From assembly GCA_903929195.1 (NCBI GenBank), contig CAIYTT010000166.1:1-33927 (forward strand): a DNA stretch of 33,927 nucleotides, written 5' to 3'. A program made the position numbers and the translations under genes. Source of the DNA: an uncultured Bacteroidota bacterium (lineage in GTDB: Bacteria; Bacteroidota; Bacteroidia; Chitinophagales; Chitinophagaceae). Of this stretch, positions 1-9,898 are shown in pieces. Numbering within the stretch: position 1 is the first letter of the stretch; every line of letters starts with the position of its first letter. A model generated the notes under the pieces. It had not been told where the DNA came from and did not search any database. It saw only the letters and a program-made list of their open reading frames with translations.

Positions 1-86
1 AAAAAAAATAAATATTGACTTTATGCGTTAAATAAAAAATATATTTTGTAATGAATGGCAATTTTATTAATTTTAGCCCTGCTTTT

Positions 87-94
87 TACTTTTG
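87..94 (+). promoter_or_regulatory. Bacteroidetes-type -7 promoter element for the giant surface protein
   Basis: TACTTTTG fits the Bacteroidetes -7 consensus TAnnTTTG and lies about 75 bases before the ATG at 169. No clean TTTG -33 box is visible at the usual spacing, only a T-rich stretch. Assignment rests on consensus match and position only. Confidence 0.35.
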
Positions 95-168
95 TATAAT
101 CATATAGTCTAAAAAAACTATCTTGTTTTATAGCACTTATCACTTGAATTTTACAATGTATATTATTT

Positions 169-3100
169 ATGAAACATAAATATTATTTTTTTAAGTGTCT
201 GCCTATTTTGTTTTTAGTACTAATGGTAAACACAAATGTATTTGCATCTCATATTGTGGGTGCAGATTTGTTTTATACCTGGGTAAGCGGCAACACCTAT
301 AAAATTACATTAGCTATATACGGAGATTGCGGACCTGCAGCATCATCTGCATTTTCTACTTTGCCTTCTGCTGTACCTGAAATTTGCGTTTTTGATGGTA
401 ATACTTCTATCGGCTCCCTAAATTTAGTAATACAAGCACCTTCAACGGGATTAGAAATCACACCCGTTTGCCCTGCTGATATTAGCCTTACACAATGCAC
501 CAACACCTCTTATACGATACCGGGTATAAAGAAATTTGTTTATACAGGTAACTATACCTTACCACATACATCCAGCGTTTGGCGTTTCGTTTTTAAAGGC
601 TATTTAGGTGCAAGTGCTGCCGGTGCGGGTAGGTCTGCTGCAATAACCAATATAAGTCCGGGTACAGGTATGCAATTGGTAGATACCTTAAACAATACCA
701 CTTCGCATAATTCAAGCCCAATCTTATCTGTTGTTCCTACACCTTTTTTCTGCTTAGACGATAGCGACAATTATAATCCGGGTGCTTTAGACCCAGACGG
801 AGATAGTTTATCTTTTTATTTAGTTTCCGGTTGGGGTCCAGGAGGTACAAGTATTGGTGCAAGTTGCGCTATCAGCACATCGGCAGTAAGTTATATTTCA
901 CCATATACTCCAACAGCACCCTTAGCTACTTCTTCTTTTTCATTCGACCAATTAACGGGGCAAATATCTTTTTACCCTAACGCCACACAAAGGGCATTGG
1001 TAGTTTACAATGTAGAAGAACATAGGGCAGGTACTTTAGTAGGCACAAGCCAAAGAGAAATGACATTTTTAGTACTTACCTGTACCAATACCCCACCGAC
1101 AGGTGGCTTAACGGGTGCAAGCAGCGGTACTATTGACGATAATACCCATTTTCATATATGTGCAGGTACAGGTGCTTTTGCAATTCATATTAACCCTACC
1201 GAAGTTACAACATCTAACAATATTACAGTTACTACAGCCGGGCTGCCTACCGGTTCTACATTTACGACCACAGGCAACGGAACACCCACGCCGCACTGCA
1301 CTTTCAGTTGGACTTCTACCGGAGTTACTCCGGGTGTATATACCTTTTTTGTTACTTATACAGACAATAATTGCCCGTTATCCGGCACACAAACATTAGC
1401 CTATACCGTAACAATCATACCACCACCGGCTATTACCGCTGCCATAATTACCCCTGCTACTTGTTTAACTGATGCAGTAGTACACATAGTGCCATCAGGA
1501 GGTATTAGCCCTTGGACTGTTAAGGTTTCTGCCGCACCCGGCGATACCATACAAACTTATACCGGCTTAGTGAGTGCTATTAATGATAATTTGCCACCGG
1601 GCACCTATACATTTACAGTATTTAACAGTGGTGCCGGTGGTTGCACGGCTTATACCACTTTAACAATAGCCAATCCATCTACCATTATACTTTCAGGTAC
1701 CTATACATCGCCTACCTATTGTGGTTTTAACGATGGCACTATTACACTGCACCATTTATACCCGGGTACAATAGATACCATAAAATATATTTATAACGGT
1801 GTGCTGCAAACACCCAGAATAGTAACTGTAGCAATAGACAGTACAGTAACATTAAGCTCCTTGCCGGCTGGCACATACAGTGCAATAACCGCTACTTATG
1901 GCAATTGTATTTCAACAACTGTGGGACCGTTTACTTTAGTTAATCCACCATTTACAATGCGTGCCATTAGTGATGTAAACCCCAGTTGGTGTGGTTTTTG
2001 CGATGGTTCTATTACTTTATATGGCTTGCATCCCGGACAAACAGATACCCTAACCTATACCTTAGGCGGTGTATTGCAAGCACCTGTAGTTCATACCATA
2101 GGCAGCGATAGTATGATAACTCTTACGGGCTTATGTGCTGGTACTTATGCAGCTTTTATAGCAAAAACAGACGGTATTTGTGTTTCTAATACCTTAGGGC
2201 CTGTTTCACTTGCTCCTCCTTCTTTTACAATGAGAGCATTCAGTTCTACCAACCCCGATTTTTGCGGTATTTGTAACGGTACAATCACATTGTATGGTTT
2301 ACACCCCGGCCAGTTAGATACCATTAATTATATGTATGGCGGTATTTCACAACCTCCTGTTATTCTAACCATACCATCAGACAGTATGGTAACGATTACC
2401 GGCTTATGTGCAGGAACTTACACTAATTTCAGAGCTAAAACTGCCGGTACATGTGTATCTAATATTTTAGGACCTGTTATACTTACAGTACCACCTTTTA
2501 CAATGCGTACATTAACAAGTACCAATCCTGATTATTGTGGTATTTGTAATGGTACTATCACCTTATATGGGCTACATCCGGGTGCTACCGATACCATTAC
2601 TTATACTAAGGGTGGCGTAGCACAAACACCTGTTGTGCAATTGGTAGGTTCAGACAGTTTAATACATATTACCGGCTTATGTGCTGGCACTTATGCCAAT
2701 TTTATTGCGCATGCAAGTGGTGGTTGCACCTCAAACACATTAGGTCCGGTAACACTTACTGCTCCTGCATTTACAATGCGTGCGTTAAGCCATACCAATC
2801 CTGATTATTGTGGTATTTGTAATGGTACAATTACCTTATACGGTTTACACCCGGGTCAAACGGACAGTATCTTTTATACATTGGGTGGTGTAGCACAACC
2901 ACCAATAGTGCAATTAATACCAACAGACAGTCAGGTAGTTATTACAGGTTTATGTGCAGGTACTTATGCTAATTTTGTAGCACATACTGCCGGTGTGTGC
3001 GTTTCTAATACCTTAGGACCTGTAACGCTTACTGTACCACCGTTTACCATAAGAGCACTTAGCCACACCAACCCCGACTATTGCGGTATCTGTAATGGCA

Positions 3101-5373
3101 CAATTACCATTTATGGTGTTCATCCGGGCGAAACAGACAGCATAACTTATACATTGGGGGGTGTAGCACAGCCGCCGTTAGTAGTTACGGTGGGTGCAGA
3201 TAGCTTGGTACATCTTACCGGTTTATGTGCAGGCACTTACGACAATTTCATTGCTCGCAATTCAGGTGTTTGTGTTTCTAATGCCTTAGGGCCTGTAACA
3301 CTTACAGTACCACCGTTTACAATGCGAGCTTTAACCAGTACCAACCCTGATTATTGCGGTATTTGTAATGGTTCAATTACCTTATTTGGCTTGCATCCGG
3401 GCGAAATAGATAGTATTTCTTATACTATAGGTGGTATTGCACAGCCACCAATTGTACAATTAATTGGTGTGGATAGTACCATACATTTAACCGGTTTGTG
3501 TGCCGGCACTTATGCTAATTTTATTGCCAGAACAGCCGGTGTATGCGTATCAAATACTTTAGGACCTGTTGACCTTACCGTGCCACCATTTACCATACGT
3601 GCTTTAAGTTCGGTTAATCCGGTTTATTGCGGTATTTGTAATGGGTCTATTACTATTTACGGCATTCATCCCGGACAATTAGATACCATAAACTTTACCA
3701 AAGACGGTATAGCACAAGCCCCCATAATACAATTAATACCGGCAGATAGTATGGTTATATTAAGTGGATTATGCCAAGGTACTTATGCTAATTTTATTGC
3801 CAAAACAGCCGGTATTTGTGTTTCTAATTCTTTGGGCCCTGTTGACCTTACAGTACCCCCTTTTGCAGTGCGTTCACTAACTTATACCAACCCTACCAAG
3901 TGTGGTTTTTGCGATGGCACTGCAACATTACATGGTCTTTACCCAGGACAAAACGATACTTTAAACTATACTTTTAACGGTGTGGCACAAGCACCGGTAA
4001 TACGTGTAATAGGCTTAGACAGCACCATTGTGCTTACAGGCTTATGCGAGGGCACTTATGCTGATTTTATTGTGCATACAGCCGGTATATGTGTTTCTAA
4101 CACCTTAGGACCTGTAACTTTAGTTGCACCGCCTATTATACCGGGTTACAACTTTAATATTCATTTAGGTTGTAATGGTGATACCGTTAATTTCACAAAT
4201 ACATCTATGCCTGCATCAGACCTAAGCTATGTATGGACTTTTGGTGATGGTACCAATTCTACGGAAACAAATCCTTCTCATATCTATTATTTACCGGGTA
4301 CTTATACCGTAAATCTTACCATTACCAATACAAAATGTTATGACAGCATAAAAGAATCGTTCTCGTTAAACAATTTGATACGAGCTAGTTTCAATGCTGC
4401 TCCCGATAGTTTTGCATGTACCGGTACATTAATTACATTTACAAATACATCTTTAGGTACACTTTTAAGATATGTATGGTCTTTTGGTGATGGTGCTACC
4501 GATACAAATCTGAATACTTCGCACACCTATCATAATACGGGTATTTATGATGTGAAATTAATTGTAACCAATTATATTCCTTGTCATGATACGGCTGTCA
4601 TGCCTTTTTCTGTAGATTCTATAAGTTCTATCAGTATTAACACTACTGATAGTGTTATCTGCGAGGGTACATACCTTACACTTAAAGGCATTTATACAAG
4701 TATTGGCAATACAGGTGTTATCTGGACATTTGGAGACGGTACAGCTATACAAAATGTAAACCCTGTAGAACACGGGTATAATAGTGCGGGGAACTTTATT
4801 GTTACTGTAAAGGCTCTTTATCGTGCCTGCCCCGATACCAGTGCCAGTAGAGAAATAAGAGTGTATGGTCATCCTTCTGTCTATTTAGGTGGCGACACTA
4901 CTATTTGCCCGGGAAGCAATGGCATGGTTATTGGCGACAAAACAAATGAAGCGAACCCAATAGCACATTGGCTTTGGAATACCGGTGCTACAACACCTTA
5001 CATACCGGTTGTAGAGCCCGGTGAATATTATGTTACCGTATCTGTAGATGGTTGCAGCACTACTGATACAATTGTAGTTAACAACGATTGTTATTTAGAT
5101 ATACCCAATGTATTCTCGCCTAATGGTGATGGTATCAATGATTTCTTTATACCGCGACCACTTATGGCTAAAGGGTTGCTTACTTTTAAAATGCAAATTT
5201 ATAACCGCTGGGGACAATTAATATTTGAAAGTAATAATATAGAAGGCAGAGGTTGGGACGGTAATTATAATGATGTAGCCCAGCCCGAAGGTGTTTATAT
5301 TTACCTTATAGACGCTACCTTTAAAGACGGAGAAAGAGAACACAAACAAGGTAATATAACTTTGCTGAGGTAA
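169..5373 (+). CDS. Giant secreted PKD-repeat protein with T9SS type B (gliding) C-terminal sorting domain
   Basis: A 1734-residue secreted, probably cell-surface protein. Residues 1-26 form a signal peptide ending VFA-SH. An N-terminal region (about 27-420) of the kind found in Bacteroidetes gliding-associated proteins follows. A degenerate repeat at about 505-592 precedes eight regular 91-residue repeats at 593-1320. Each repeat carries a CGxC motif (usually YCGICNG), an LCxGTY motif and a CVSN-like motif. Three PKD domains follow at about 1325-1565, each with a W(T/S)FGDG motif. An Ig-like stretch contains TTICPGSNG, and about 1642-1734 is the gliding-type C-terminal domain (NVFSPNGDGINDFF, NRWGQLIFES, WDGNYN, PEGVYIYLI). 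The last domain is known to direct export by the type IX system. Adhesin or sheath role is inference. It stands alone with its own promoter and terminator. Confidence 0.9.
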   Translation: MKHKYYFFKCLPILFLVLMVNTNVFASHIVGADLFYTWVSGNTYKITLAIYGDCGPAASSAFSTLPSAVPEICVFDGNTSIGSLNLVIQAPSTGLEITPVCPADISLTQCTNTSYTIPGIKKFVYTGNYTLPHTSSVWRFVFKGYLGASAAGAGRSAAITNISPGTGMQLVDTLNNTTSHNSSPILSVVPTPFFCLDDSDNYNPGALDPDGDSLSFYLVSGWGPGGTSIGASCAISTSAVSYISPYTPTAPLATSSFSFDQLTGQISFYPNATQRALVVYNVEEHRAGTLVGTSQREMTFLVLTCTNTPPTGGLTGASSGTIDDNTHFHICAGTGAFAIHINPTEVTTSNNITVTTAGLPTGSTFTTTGNGTPTPHCTFSWTSTGVTPGVYTFFVTYTDNNCPLSGTQTLAYTVTIIPPPAITAAIITPATCLTDAVVHIVPSGGISPWTVKVSAAPGDTIQTYTGLVSAINDNLPPGTYTFTVFNSGAGGCTAYTTLTIANPSTIILSGTYTSPTYCGFNDGTITLHHLYPGTIDTIKYIYNGVLQTPRIVTVAIDSTVTLSSLPAGTYSAITATYGNCISTTVGPFTLVNPPFTMRAISDVNPSWCGFCDGSITLYGLHPGQTDTLTYTLGGVLQAPVVHTIGSDSMITLTGLCAGTYAAFIAKTDGICVSNTLGPVSLAPPSFTMRAFSSTNPDFCGICNGTITLYGLHPGQLDTINYMYGGISQPPVILTIPSDSMVTITGLCAGTYTNFRAKTAGTCVSNILGPVILTVPPFTMRTLTSTNPDYCGICNGTITLYGLHPGATDTITYTKGGVAQTPVVQLVGSDSLIHITGLCAGTYANFIAHASGGCTSNTLGPVTLTAPAFTMRALSHTNPDYCGICNGTITLYGLHPGQTDSIFYTLGGVAQPPIVQLIPTDSQVVITGLCAGTYANFVAHTAGVCVSNTLGPVTLTVPPFTIRALSHTNPDYCGICNGTITIYGVHPGETDSITYTLGGVAQPPLVVTVGADSLVHLTGLCAGTYDNFIARNSGVCVSNALGPVTLTVPPFTMRALTSTNPDYCGICNGSITLFGLHPGEIDSISYTIGGIAQPPIVQLIGVDSTIHLTGLCAGTYANFIARTAGVCVSNTLGPVDLTVPPFTIRALSSVNPVYCGICNGSITIYGIHPGQLDTINFTKDGIAQAPIIQLIPADSMVILSGLCQGTYANFIAKTAGICVSNSLGPVDLTVPPFAVRSLTYTNPTKCGFCDGTATLHGLYPGQNDTLNYTFNGVAQAPVIRVIGLDSTIVLTGLCEGTYADFIVHTAGICVSNTLGPVTLVAPPIIPGYNFNIHLGCNGDTVNFTNTSMPASDLSYVWTFGDGTNSTETNPSHIYYLPGTYTVNLTITNTKCYDSIKESFSLNNLIRASFNAAPDSFACTGTLITFTNTSLGTLLRYVWSFGDGATDTNLNTSHTYHNTGIYDVKLIVTNYIPCHDTAVMPFSVDSISSISINTTDSVICEGTYLTLKGIYTSIGNTGVIWTFGDGTAIQNVNPVEHGYNSAGNFIVTVKALYRACPDTSASREIRVYGHPSVYLGGDTTICPGSNGMVIGDKTNEANPIAHWLWNTGATTPYIPVVEPGEYYVTVSVDGCSTTDTIVVNNDCYLDIPNVFSPNGDGINDFFIPRPLMAKGLLTFKMQIYNRWGQLIFESNNIEGRGWDGNYNDVAQPEGVYIYLIDATFKDGEREHKQGNITLLR
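1945..4128 (+). repeat. Eight in-frame tandem 273-bp repeats inside the surface protein gene
   Basis: Eight successive units with an exact 273-base (91-codon) period begin near 1945, 2218, 2491, 2764, 3037, 3310, 3583 and 3856. Most start with a (P)PFT(M/I)R(A/T)L-type motif followed by a CGxCxG motif (CGICNG in the six central units). Central units share CGICNGTITLYG and GLCAGTY with little change, while the first and last are more divergent (CGFCDG). A ninth, more degenerate copy lies just upstream (about 1684-1944). The pattern suggests growth by unequal crossing-over in the centre of the array. Units are fully coding without spacers, so this is not a CRISPR array. Confidence 0.9.
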
Positions 5374-5433
5374 ATTGGAATTGGATAATTAGAGCGAATT
5401 TCAGTATAGAAAGGTAGATAATTCAATTTTTTT

Positions 5434-5477
5434 CTTATTAAATTGTAATTGTAAAACTACAATTACAATTTAATAAG
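5434..5477 (+). terminator. Strong AT-rich hairpin terminator after the surface protein gene
   Basis: A perfect 20-bp inverted repeat (5434-5453 with 5458-5477) encloses a 4-base AAAC loop, 60 bases after the stop codon. It is followed by TTTTCCAATTTTT. The stem is very AT-rich but long. The structure could act on both strands. Confidence 0.6.
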
Positions 5478-5961
5478 TTTTCCAATTTTTAAGATTTGCA
5501 CTTATTCATTAATGTCTTCAATTGAAATTATCTCTTATTTAATAGTATTAATTAATGGATTAAAATAATTTATTACAGCTTTTTGATTATAAAAATAAAT
5601 AGTGATAGCTAAAATGCACACAGGTAAAATAGCCATATATTTATGATAGCCTATAAACCTAAAATTTGACTTACAAGAGCAGTGGCTATGTACCACCATC
5701 ATAAATTTTATGTGTAAAGGGTTCCAAGGTGCTACCTTTTGTCTGCCTTTATTTTACAACCCAAAGCTAAGAGATCGTAATGTTAGTTCTCAGAGCCTAC
5801 AAGATTATACAATCCGAAATTGGTACTATTGATTTCTTTTAGTCTATATTTTGAAGTAAAAAAATGACTTTAAACAGTTTTTAAAAATATTTTTTATTTT
5901 TTGGGTTACCTTTTTCTAAATCGAGTATAAACATGCATAACCAACTAAAAAAATAATTTTT
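5478..5961. other. Non-coding stretch with no recognised feature
   Basis: About 480 bases with no credible open frame, RNA gene or repeat. Short open stretches between stops around 5720-5850 gave no family that I recognise. The last 60-100 bases probably hold the promoter and leader of the small lipoprotein gene, but I found no convincing TAnnTTTG element. Confidence 0.4.
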
Positions 5962-6186
5962 ATGAAATTAGTAAAATTAAGCATTTTCGCTTTGACATTA
6001 GGTATTTTCGCAACTTCATGCGGCGCTGGCGCTGGTGATAAAAAAGGAGGTGATTCTACAACTACTGCTACACCTCCTCCTCCTCCGGCTGCTCCAGCTA
6101 AAATGGACACTCCGGCTGCTCCACAAGCTAAAGTTGACTCTGCTGCTAAACCAGCTGATGCAGCAAAACCAGCTGAGAAAAAATAA
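5962..6186 (+). CDS. Small Ala/Pro/Lys-rich lipoprotein
   Basis: A 74-residue protein with a lipoprotein signal peptide: MKLVKLSIFALTLGIFATSC, lipobox ending in Cys20. The mature part is low complexity: a Gly-rich start, a run of five prolines, then repeated Ala-Lys-Pro segments ending PAEKK. It should be lipidated and anchored in a membrane, with a flexible, positively charged tail. Similar short Ala/Pro/Lys tails are common in Bacteroidetes small lipoproteins of unknown function. It has its own hairpin terminator at 6217-6248 and converges with the SGNH lipoprotein gene. I assign no function. The lipobox and the terminator make it a real gene. Confidence 0.75.
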   Translation: MKLVKLSIFALTLGIFATSCGAGAGDKKGGDSTTTATPPPPPAAPAKMDTPAAPQAKVDSAAKPADAAKPAEKK

Positions 6187-6216
6187 TTATTGCTTAATTA
6201 GTTTTAAGTAATTTAT

Positions 6217-6248
6217 AATAAACCATCCTTATTTAAGGGTGGTTTATT
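6217..6248 (+). terminator. Hairpin terminator after the small lipoprotein gene
   Basis: A 14-bp stem (6217-6230 with 6235-6248, one G-T pair) has a 4-base loop, lies 30 bases after the stop, and is followed by GTTTTAT. Confidence 0.65.
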
Positions 6249-6282
6249 GTTTTATACCATATTGTAAGTTATTATACACATA

Positions 6283-6318
6283 AAAAAACCGCTCTTTATA
6301 TAAAAAGAGCGGTTTTTT
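6283..6318. terminator. Bidirectional terminator between convergent genes
   Basis: Perfect 15-bp stem AAAAAACCGCTCTTT / AAAGAGCGGTTTTTT (6283-6297 with 6304-6318), loop of 6. It has a T-run on each strand and sits between the converging small lipoprotein (+) and SGNH lipoprotein (-) genes, 24 bases past the stop of the latter. Confidence 0.8.
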
Positions 6319-6342
6319 GTTTATATGCCGTAAAACTATTAT

Positions 6343-7773
6343 TTATGGAAATAATACACCATGAAATTGATTTACATCTATAAGAGCTACTGTTGACGAA
6401 TAGTAATCGTTAATAGTACTAATTATTTTGTTTGCTATAATAGCATAGCCTCTTTGTGTAGGATGCACACCATCTAAAGAAAATGCACCACCTGAAATGA
6501 AATTCGCATTATAGGTAATACCATTAAAAGTAACTCCTGTAGCTACGGTTTGTAAATAGGCATTCATATCTACATAAGCTAAATGATGTAATAAAGCCTC
6601 CGTGTATATAAACTGGTTGAAGTTGTAGGTGTTAGCTCTTATATTTTGCAACTCGTCTGTTGTAAGTACATATTGTTGTGGTATTGGTGTTGTAACGCCC
6701 CAACCTGCACATGCAAGACTATCTTGGGGTGTAGAAAGGAGAATTAATTCGCCCGGCACCGATTGGCGAATATTACCCAAATTGTCTTTAATAATAAATT
6801 GATTTGCACCCAATTGAAAAACTAAATTAAGAGTACTACGCCAATATCTGTTTAAAGAATCGGCTTGTGTTTGGCGGGTAATAACTAAACCATTAGATGG
6901 TATTGTAGTAAAATAAGGTAATGAAGTAATATCAGGAATATTTATAAGAGCTCCTTTAGCACCGGTACTTAAAGCTGCTACTAAAGCAGAATCGTACCAA
7001 GCAGTAAAAACACTGTAAGGAGTAATGTCGGCAGGATTATAAAAATTACCTAATACAGGCATTGCAGTACCTACACCATTACCTTGCCCACCGGCTAATG
7101 CATAGCCCAAAACATCGTTAGAACCTAACCACATTGTAAAAAAGGTAGGCTCAAAATTATGCATTCTAAAATATAACTCATCAATTGGTCTTTCGGTAAG
7201 TGTATGATAAAAACGATAAGCAAAAATATTAAAAAACGGATTAATCGGGTTGCCATAGTTAGCAACAGGATAATCAGCAACACGAATGCCAGGAACACCA
7301 ATATTATTTATTTGTCCATTATTATAAGTATTGTAAGTCCAGTTATATCTTATCATATCTTTTGGGTCTGCTATATACGGATAAACAGGAACAGCGGAAA
7401 GAGATGAGTCGTTTGGAGTACAATAATTGTGTACAAATTGCAATACTAATTTTCTATGCGATACAGAGGTATCAAAACCATTATCACCATTCAATAAAGG
7501 TTGTATAAATGGCATTTGTGCCCCGCCACCAACGGCACCAAATGCTTTTGGCGGTATTTGGTTAAATTGGTCGAATAATCGCTTAGGGTAAGAATTTAAC
7601 TGCCCGGATACCGTAAGGCAACCATCAGAATAACCTGCTGTAAGTGAGTTACCTATTGCCAAATAGTTAGTGAAATCTGCATTACCGCTTGTGGGCGGTA
7701 CTGTAATGTTGACACTGGGTTTACAAGCTGCAAACAGAAGGGCAAGGGCACCAAAAAAATATATCTTCTTCAT
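6343..7773 (-). CDS. SGNH/GDSL-family hydrolase lipoprotein
   Basis: A 476-residue lipoprotein (lipobox LLFAAC, Cys17). The SGNH hydrolase blocks are visible. Block I is AIGNSLTAG with the nucleophile Ser43, with Asn in place of the usual Asp of GDS. The Asn-containing oxyanion block is WLGSND (Asn219). Block V is DGVHPTQRGY with Asp434 and His437. The predicted activity is ester hydrolysis of lipid or acetylated glycan at the cell envelope; the substrate is unknown. It lies 21 bases downstream of the FadL-type porin gene on the same strand, so the two are probably co-transcribed. This pairing suggests processing of a lipidic substrate before or after passage through the porin, which is inference. 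The bidirectional terminator at 6283-6318 ends the unit. Confidence 0.88.
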   Translation of the reverse strand: MKKIYFFGALALLFAACKPSVNITVPPTSGNADFTNYLAIGNSLTAGYSDGCLTVSGQLNSYPKRLFDQFNQIPPKAFGAVGGGAQMPFIQPLLNGDNGFDTSVSHRKLVLQFVHNYCTPNDSSLSAVPVYPYIADPKDMIRYNWTYNTYNNGQINNIGVPGIRVADYPVANYGNPINPFFNIFAYRFYHTLTERPIDELYFRMHNFEPTFFTMWLGSNDVLGYALAGGQGNGVGTAMPVLGNFYNPADITPYSVFTAWYDSALVAALSTGAKGALINIPDITSLPYFTTIPSNGLVITRQTQADSLNRYWRSTLNLVFQLGANQFIIKDNLGNIRQSVPGELILLSTPQDSLACAGWGVTTPIPQQYVLTTDELQNIRANTYNFNQFIYTEALLHHLAYVDMNAYLQTVATGVTFNGITYNANFISGGAFSLDGVHPTQRGYAIIANKIISTINDYYSSTVALIDVNQFHGVLFP

Positions 7774-7794
7774 TTATTTACGTATTTTATAGAA

Positions 7795-9015
7795 TTATAA
7801 ATTATAATACAAACCAATTCCCGGTGTTACAGCCATTGTTTGATAAGTACCGCTAAAATTTCCAAAATCATAAGACCCTGCTCTTTTCATGGTTGTAGTA
7901 GATTCAAAAGCAGCTATTAATGTAATACGATGTGCCGGTTTTACTGTTACCCCGCAACTTAAAACAACACGGTTGGCATCGGGTAAGTCCGGCGATACGT
8001 AACCATTGGTTACAGGTGTAGGGTCGTAGGCAAAACCACCCATTATAGATACTACTTTGCTTAATTTTACATTCGCACCAAATCTGGGCGATAATGTATT
8101 TTGATAATGACGAGGTGCATGATTGTTTTTTAAGAATGCAGTATTTTGTCCAAAATCGATTCTTAAAGAGTCATAAGAATTCCAACCGGTATAATTAAGG
8201 TCAAATTGCAATGTAAGCCCATCAATAGGTCTTACGCCTAAACCAAAAGATGCAACCTGGGGAACAGGTAATTGTGTGCTGAAACTGGTATTAGGAAAAC
8301 TACTAGCAAGGGAAGAAGGCACAGAAAATTTAGCTGAACCACCATCAATATTCATATTAACCTGTGAGCGGTATGTGAAACCCATTTGTACTCTATCGCT
8401 GAATTTTAACTGAATACCGGTATTAAAACCTATGCCAACCGCATTGCCATGCATTTTTAATTGTCCGTCATTACCATATAAATCTTGCACAGGTAGTGCT
8501 TGACTCATATCAATAGAACCATTGCCATAAACAAAGCCGGCACCAACAGCCAAAAAATCTGTAACACGGAAGCTAACAGTAGGCTGTATAAAGAAACATT
8601 TTAATTGTGTGTTTTGTACCACATATTTACCAACCCAATTATTGTCCCATTGTAAGCCATTACCTGCCGGTGTATATACGCCTAAACCTAATGCCCAACG
8701 GCTGTATTCTTTTATAGGTCCGCCAAAATAAAAGTTGAAAGGGGTAAACGTTTGTTTATGGCTAACAGCCGAACCATTTGGGTCTCCAAATGCAGTTCTT
8801 GGTATTATCATAGACATACTTGCATAAGCCTGTATGCTTTTTAATCTTACAAGCCCACCCGGATTGTAAAATATTGTTGATGCATCCCAAGGCCAAGCAG
8901 TACCTGTACCGCCCATAGCAACCTGTCTTAGCCCTTCCAGATTAATAAGATAACCTGCACCAAACGATGAAATCGTACATAATAAAAAGGAAAATGCCAA
9001 TAAGTGTTTCTTCAT
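7795..9015 (-). CDS. OmpP1/FadL/TodX-family outer-membrane transporter
   Basis: A 406-residue outer-membrane beta-barrel. The signal peptide is MKKHLLAFSFLLCTISSFGA. The mature N-terminus has the FadL-like plug segment (NLEGLRQVAMGGTGTAW, then DASTIFYNPGGL), the region that in FadL folds into the barrel and gates entry of hydrophobic ligands. Alternating amphipathic strands follow (for example VQMGFTYRSQVNMNI), and the chain ends in GIGLYYNL with aromatic residues near the C-terminus. The family imports long-chain fatty acids or aromatic hydrocarbons; the substrate here is not predictable. It is the first gene of a probable two-gene operon with the SGNH lipoprotein. Confidence 0.9.
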   Translation of the reverse strand: MKKHLLAFSFLLCTISSFGAGYLINLEGLRQVAMGGTGTAWPWDASTIFYNPGGLVRLKSIQAYASMSMIIPRTAFGDPNGSAVSHKQTFTPFNFYFGGPIKEYSRWALGLGVYTPAGNGLQWDNNWVGKYVVQNTQLKCFFIQPTVSFRVTDFLAVGAGFVYGNGSIDMSQALPVQDLYGNDGQLKMHGNAVGIGFNTGIQLKFSDRVQMGFTYRSQVNMNIDGGSAKFSVPSSLASSFPNTSFSTQLPVPQVASFGLGVRPIDGLTLQFDLNYTGWNSYDSLRIDFGQNTAFLKNNHAPRHYQNTLSPRFGANVKLSKVVSIMGGFAYDPTPVTNGYVSPDLPDANRVVLSCGVTVKPAHRITLIAAFESTTTMKRAGSYDFGNFSGTYQTMAVTPGIGLYYNL

Positions 9016-9167
9016 AATTGTATTTTATTATAATGTATTAGTCAATTAATATTCTTTATTTTATTGTTTTTTCAAATCGGGTAGCAAGTTAAGTAAAATT
9101 TTCAATGCTATATGTATCCCAATGTATAAAAAACAATACCTTTTATTAAAAAGTGCAAATATAAGCG

Positions 9168-9875
9168 TTAAGAAACAGCAATACCAACGGTTGCAATACT
9201 TATTTTTATATTTTCCTGCAATAATAATATATTTGCGCAAGCTTCTAATGTTGCTCCGGTAGTTAATACATCATCGCATAGTAATATGTGTGTGTTTTTA
9301 AGTTCTTTTAACGGATTTATTTTAAACGCACCTTCCATATTTTTTAGTCTTTCGGTTCTGCTTTTATTTGTTTGGCTTTCGGTATGTTTTATTCTTAGTA
9401 ATATATCTTCGGTAGCCGGCTTTTTTAGTATATTACTTATTCCGTTTGCAATCATCATACTTTGATTGTAGCCTCGTAAAGCTTTCTTTTTAGGGTGTAA
9501 CGGCACAGGTATAATTAGGTCTATTGTACGTATCCAGTCGGTATCTAAAAGACTTAATGCAAATTGCTGCCCCAAAAACACCCCAATTTCTTTTTTACCT
9601 TTATATTTTAAACCATGTAATAGTAGTTGCAGTAAACCATCGTTTGTAAACCAAGCATAAGTAGTGGCATTTATAAAAGGTATTCTACCGGCAAACAATA
9701 AAGCAGTATCGTTATTGCGTAGCTTATGGTAATTTGTTTGGGGCATTTGTAATAAGCAACTAATACATAAAATGCGTTCGGGTGCTACTAAGGGTTGTTT
9801 GCAACCCTCGCATAAAACAGGGTAAAAAAGATGGGTAATTCCTTGTTTTAATTCAGCCAAAAAAGGGTAGGGCAT
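9168..9875 (-). CDS. comF: ComF-family phosphoribosyltransferase-like protein
   Basis: About 235 residues when started at the ATG at 9873-9875 (MPYPFLAELKQG). A longer reading from 9908 would add 11 residues (MLFFFSS...), but those codons are the U-tract and stem of the metK terminator, so the internal start is preferred. The N-terminus has a zinc-finger-like pair of CxxC motifs (Cys22/25 and 37/40). The C-terminus has the PRPP-binding loop CDDVLTTGAT (about 200-209), and IPVPLHPKKKALRGYNQS is typical of ComF. ComF proteins support DNA uptake in naturally competent bacteria, but many Bacteroidetes carry one without known competence. It follows metK on the same strand. Confidence 0.9.
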   Translation of the reverse strand: MPYPFLAELKQGITHLFYPVLCEGCKQPLVAPERILCISCLLQMPQTNYHKLRNNDTALLFAGRIPFINATTYAWFTNDGLLQLLLHGLKYKGKKEIGVFLGQQFALSLLDTDWIRTIDLIIPVPLHPKKKALRGYNQSMMIANGISNILKKPATEDILLRIKHTESQTNKSRTERLKNMEGAFKINPLKELKNTHILLCDDVLTTGATLEACANILLLQENIKISIATVGIAVS

Positions 9876-9898
9876 AATTGCAGGTTTAGAGCTAAAAA

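Noticed and set aside
1945-4128. Possible CRISPR or non-coding tandem array
   Set aside because: The 273-base units are contiguous, fully coding and in frame with a signal-peptide protein; no short repeats with spacers.
5700-5850. Possible remnant of a transposase or short peptide gene
   Set aside because: Short open stretches exist but no family motif could be recognised and no start or ribosome-binding context supports a gene.
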